Source: Synechococcaceae cyanobacterium RL_1_2 (GTDB lineage Bacteria > Cyanobacteriota > Cyanobacteriia > Cyanobacteriales > JAAUPO01). From it: DNA of 18,853 nt. The number at the start of each line of letters is the position of its first letter. Position 1 is the stretch's first letter. The DNA is taken from the NCBI GenBank assembly GCA_012033095.1, contig JAAUPO010000004.1, positions 1 to 18,853 of the forward strand, in the 5' to 3' direction. Below the pieces are notes generated by a model. It made no database searches and had not been told where the DNA came from. It saw only the letters and a list, made by a program, of their open reading frames with translations. This document shows, one piece after another, positions 17,699 to 18,853 of this stretch. The translations under genes and the position numbers were made by a program.

Positions 17699-17948
17699 AT
17701 TGTAACAGAAAATACAAATATTTTTTTCAGTAAAAACTAGCAATTTAGAAGTTTATGTCAAATTTGGATAACATCTCCAGCCATGGCTTGGGAGGAGTGG
17801 GTTGGGGAATTACCGTAAATATTTCTGTTTTTGTAGTCCAACGACCTGATGGCGAGGGGAAATAACGGTGGGCTTGGAATGGAACCGAGGAGCAACGGTC
17901 TATAATTAGGGCTTATTCCCAGGGTATTCCCCACCAACTTTAAACCCC

Positions 17949-18707
17949 ATGGACGGTAAAAAACTTGGCAGGTCTTGAGCTATTGGTTGGCTCAGCAAAC
18001 AGCAATCCTATCTATCTTTGCTGTGACGATCGCGGTCAGTGCTGGCATTATCGGCGGTCGTAGCTTGGGGTTATTAGAGAAAGCCGAGCTCTTTGCCTAT
18101 GATTATTTCATGCGATCGCGGCCCTTAGAGCCAGTAGATCCGGATGTGGTGGTGGTACAAATTACAGAAGATGATATCCAGAAACAACAAACCTGGCCCC
18201 TCAGTGATGGGGTAATTGCTAAAGCGATCGCGAACTTAGAAGAATATCAACCGACGGTAATTGGTTTAGATATTTATCGAGATATTGCTTATCCCCCCTG
18301 GAACATCTTTGTTACAATATGAATTACAAAAAGATAATGTAATTAGTATTCAATATTTAGGAAGTGAAGACAATCAAATAGCTGCGCCCCTAGGAGCATC
18401 TCAACAACAAATTGGTTTTAATGATGTTGTTTTAGATTGGGATAGTAAACTCAGACGCAACTTAATGTATGCCCGTTTGGGCGAGGAGGAATTATACTCT
18501 TTTGCTTTGCGTTTAAGTTTGGCTTATTTAAGAAAAAATCCTGATGTTACTGGTGATTTTAAATTACGCACCAGCAATGATTCCTTATATTTGGATGACG
18601 TTCGTTTACCGCGTTTACAAGCTAATTCAGGGGGTTATCGTTTGCCACCTTCTGAAGCATTGGGATGGCAAATTCTTTTACAGTATCAATCGCCTAAAAT
18701 CGCCTGA
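17949..18707 (+). pseudogene. CHASE2-domain sensor, N-terminal part only, frameshifted and truncated
   Basis: CHASE2 domains are periplasmic sensor modules that sit ahead of kinases, cyclases or GGDEF domains. Here the N-terminal membrane helix (AILSIFAVTIAVSAGIIGG) leads into CHASE2 motifs: LEKAELFAYDYFMRSRP, DPDVVVVQITEDDI, TVIGLDIYRDIAYPPGTSLL. Two frames (17975-18322 and 18285-18707) fuse if one C is removed from the six-C run at 18293-18298. The true start is uncertain: the ATG at 17949 would reach the frame if the A run at 17957-17962 had one more A; otherwise TTG at 17975 is used. The frame stops at 18707 after LLQYQSPKIA, before the end of CHASE2 and any output domain. The DNA after about 18702 looks unrelated, so the gene is cut by an insertion, a rearrangement or a mis-join. 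Confidence 0.75.
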
Positions 18708-18853
18708 ATGCTTTTACGCTGATTTATTGTGTGCAACTCTCTTACTTTCTCCACGACATTTGGATCATTTTTTCCAGGCCAGGTCGCGAGATCCACTTCA
18801 TTTGTGCGGGGCGCAATCTTCGGTGTGGACACGAATGCTGAACCCCGCTTTTT
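18703..18853. other. Unrelated-looking tail at the end of the window
   Basis: Composition changes here to more G/C-rich sequence without HIP1 sites. Both strands are open over most of it: the minus frame from 18853 to 18686 ends HTINQRKSIQAILGD and a plus frame contains PRHLDHFFQARSRDP. I recognise neither. It replaces the expected remainder of CHASE2. Confidence 0.4.

Overview
The window looks like chromosomal DNA of a unicellular cyanobacterium. The HIP1 octamer GCGATCGC is scattered through coding and non-coding DNA. The proteins (NdhD, class I IlvC, MtnP, MscL, AroK, an OmpR-type regulator, a CHASE2 sensor) read as cyanobacterial, and short palindromic MITE-like repeats are common. I cannot name the genus.

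Layout. 1-1500: mscL (minus strand) between two copies of a 95-bp inverted-repeat element, then a nested MITE pair. 1605-2628: a frameshifted gene of unknown function. 2788-3030: a second nested MITE pair. 3384-5056: ndhD, broken by four single-base indels but otherwise well conserved, with a terminator behind it. 5242-5499: two more MITE-like elements. 5846-7143: an OmpR/PhoB-type response regulator and an exported OB-fold-like protein, probably one operon. 7515-11520 (minus): an M16 zinc peptidase followed by a large roadblock/LC7-like, membrane, BON, OmpA fusion protein. 12058-12895 (minus): a frameshifted MOSC protein. 13162-15591: mtnP and ilvC, each preceded by a MITE of the same family; ilvC has a good promoter and ribosome binding site. 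16049-16276 (minus): a small membrane protein. 16775-17665: a MITE-like element touching the aroK stop codon, aroK itself (minus), and a small RNA gene that looks like the Yfr2 family (minus). 17949-18707: the N-terminal part of a CHASE2 sensor, frameshifted and cut short by about 150 bp of unrelated-looking sequence at the end of the window.

Most genes are housekeeping: membrane tension release (mscL), NDH-1 electron transport (ndhD), methionine salvage (mtnP), branched-chain amino acid synthesis (ilvC) and aromatic amino acid synthesis (aroK). They do not form one pathway. The window stands out for two things. First, there are at least five repeat families, one of which inserted twice into the terminal repeat of another. 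Second, there are many single-base indels, mostly one extra base in a homopolymer, which suggests either sequencing error or very recent gene decay. I see no convincing undescribed defence or mobile system. The most interesting biology is the LC7/OmpA fusion protein, the Yfr2-like RNA and the MITE nesting.
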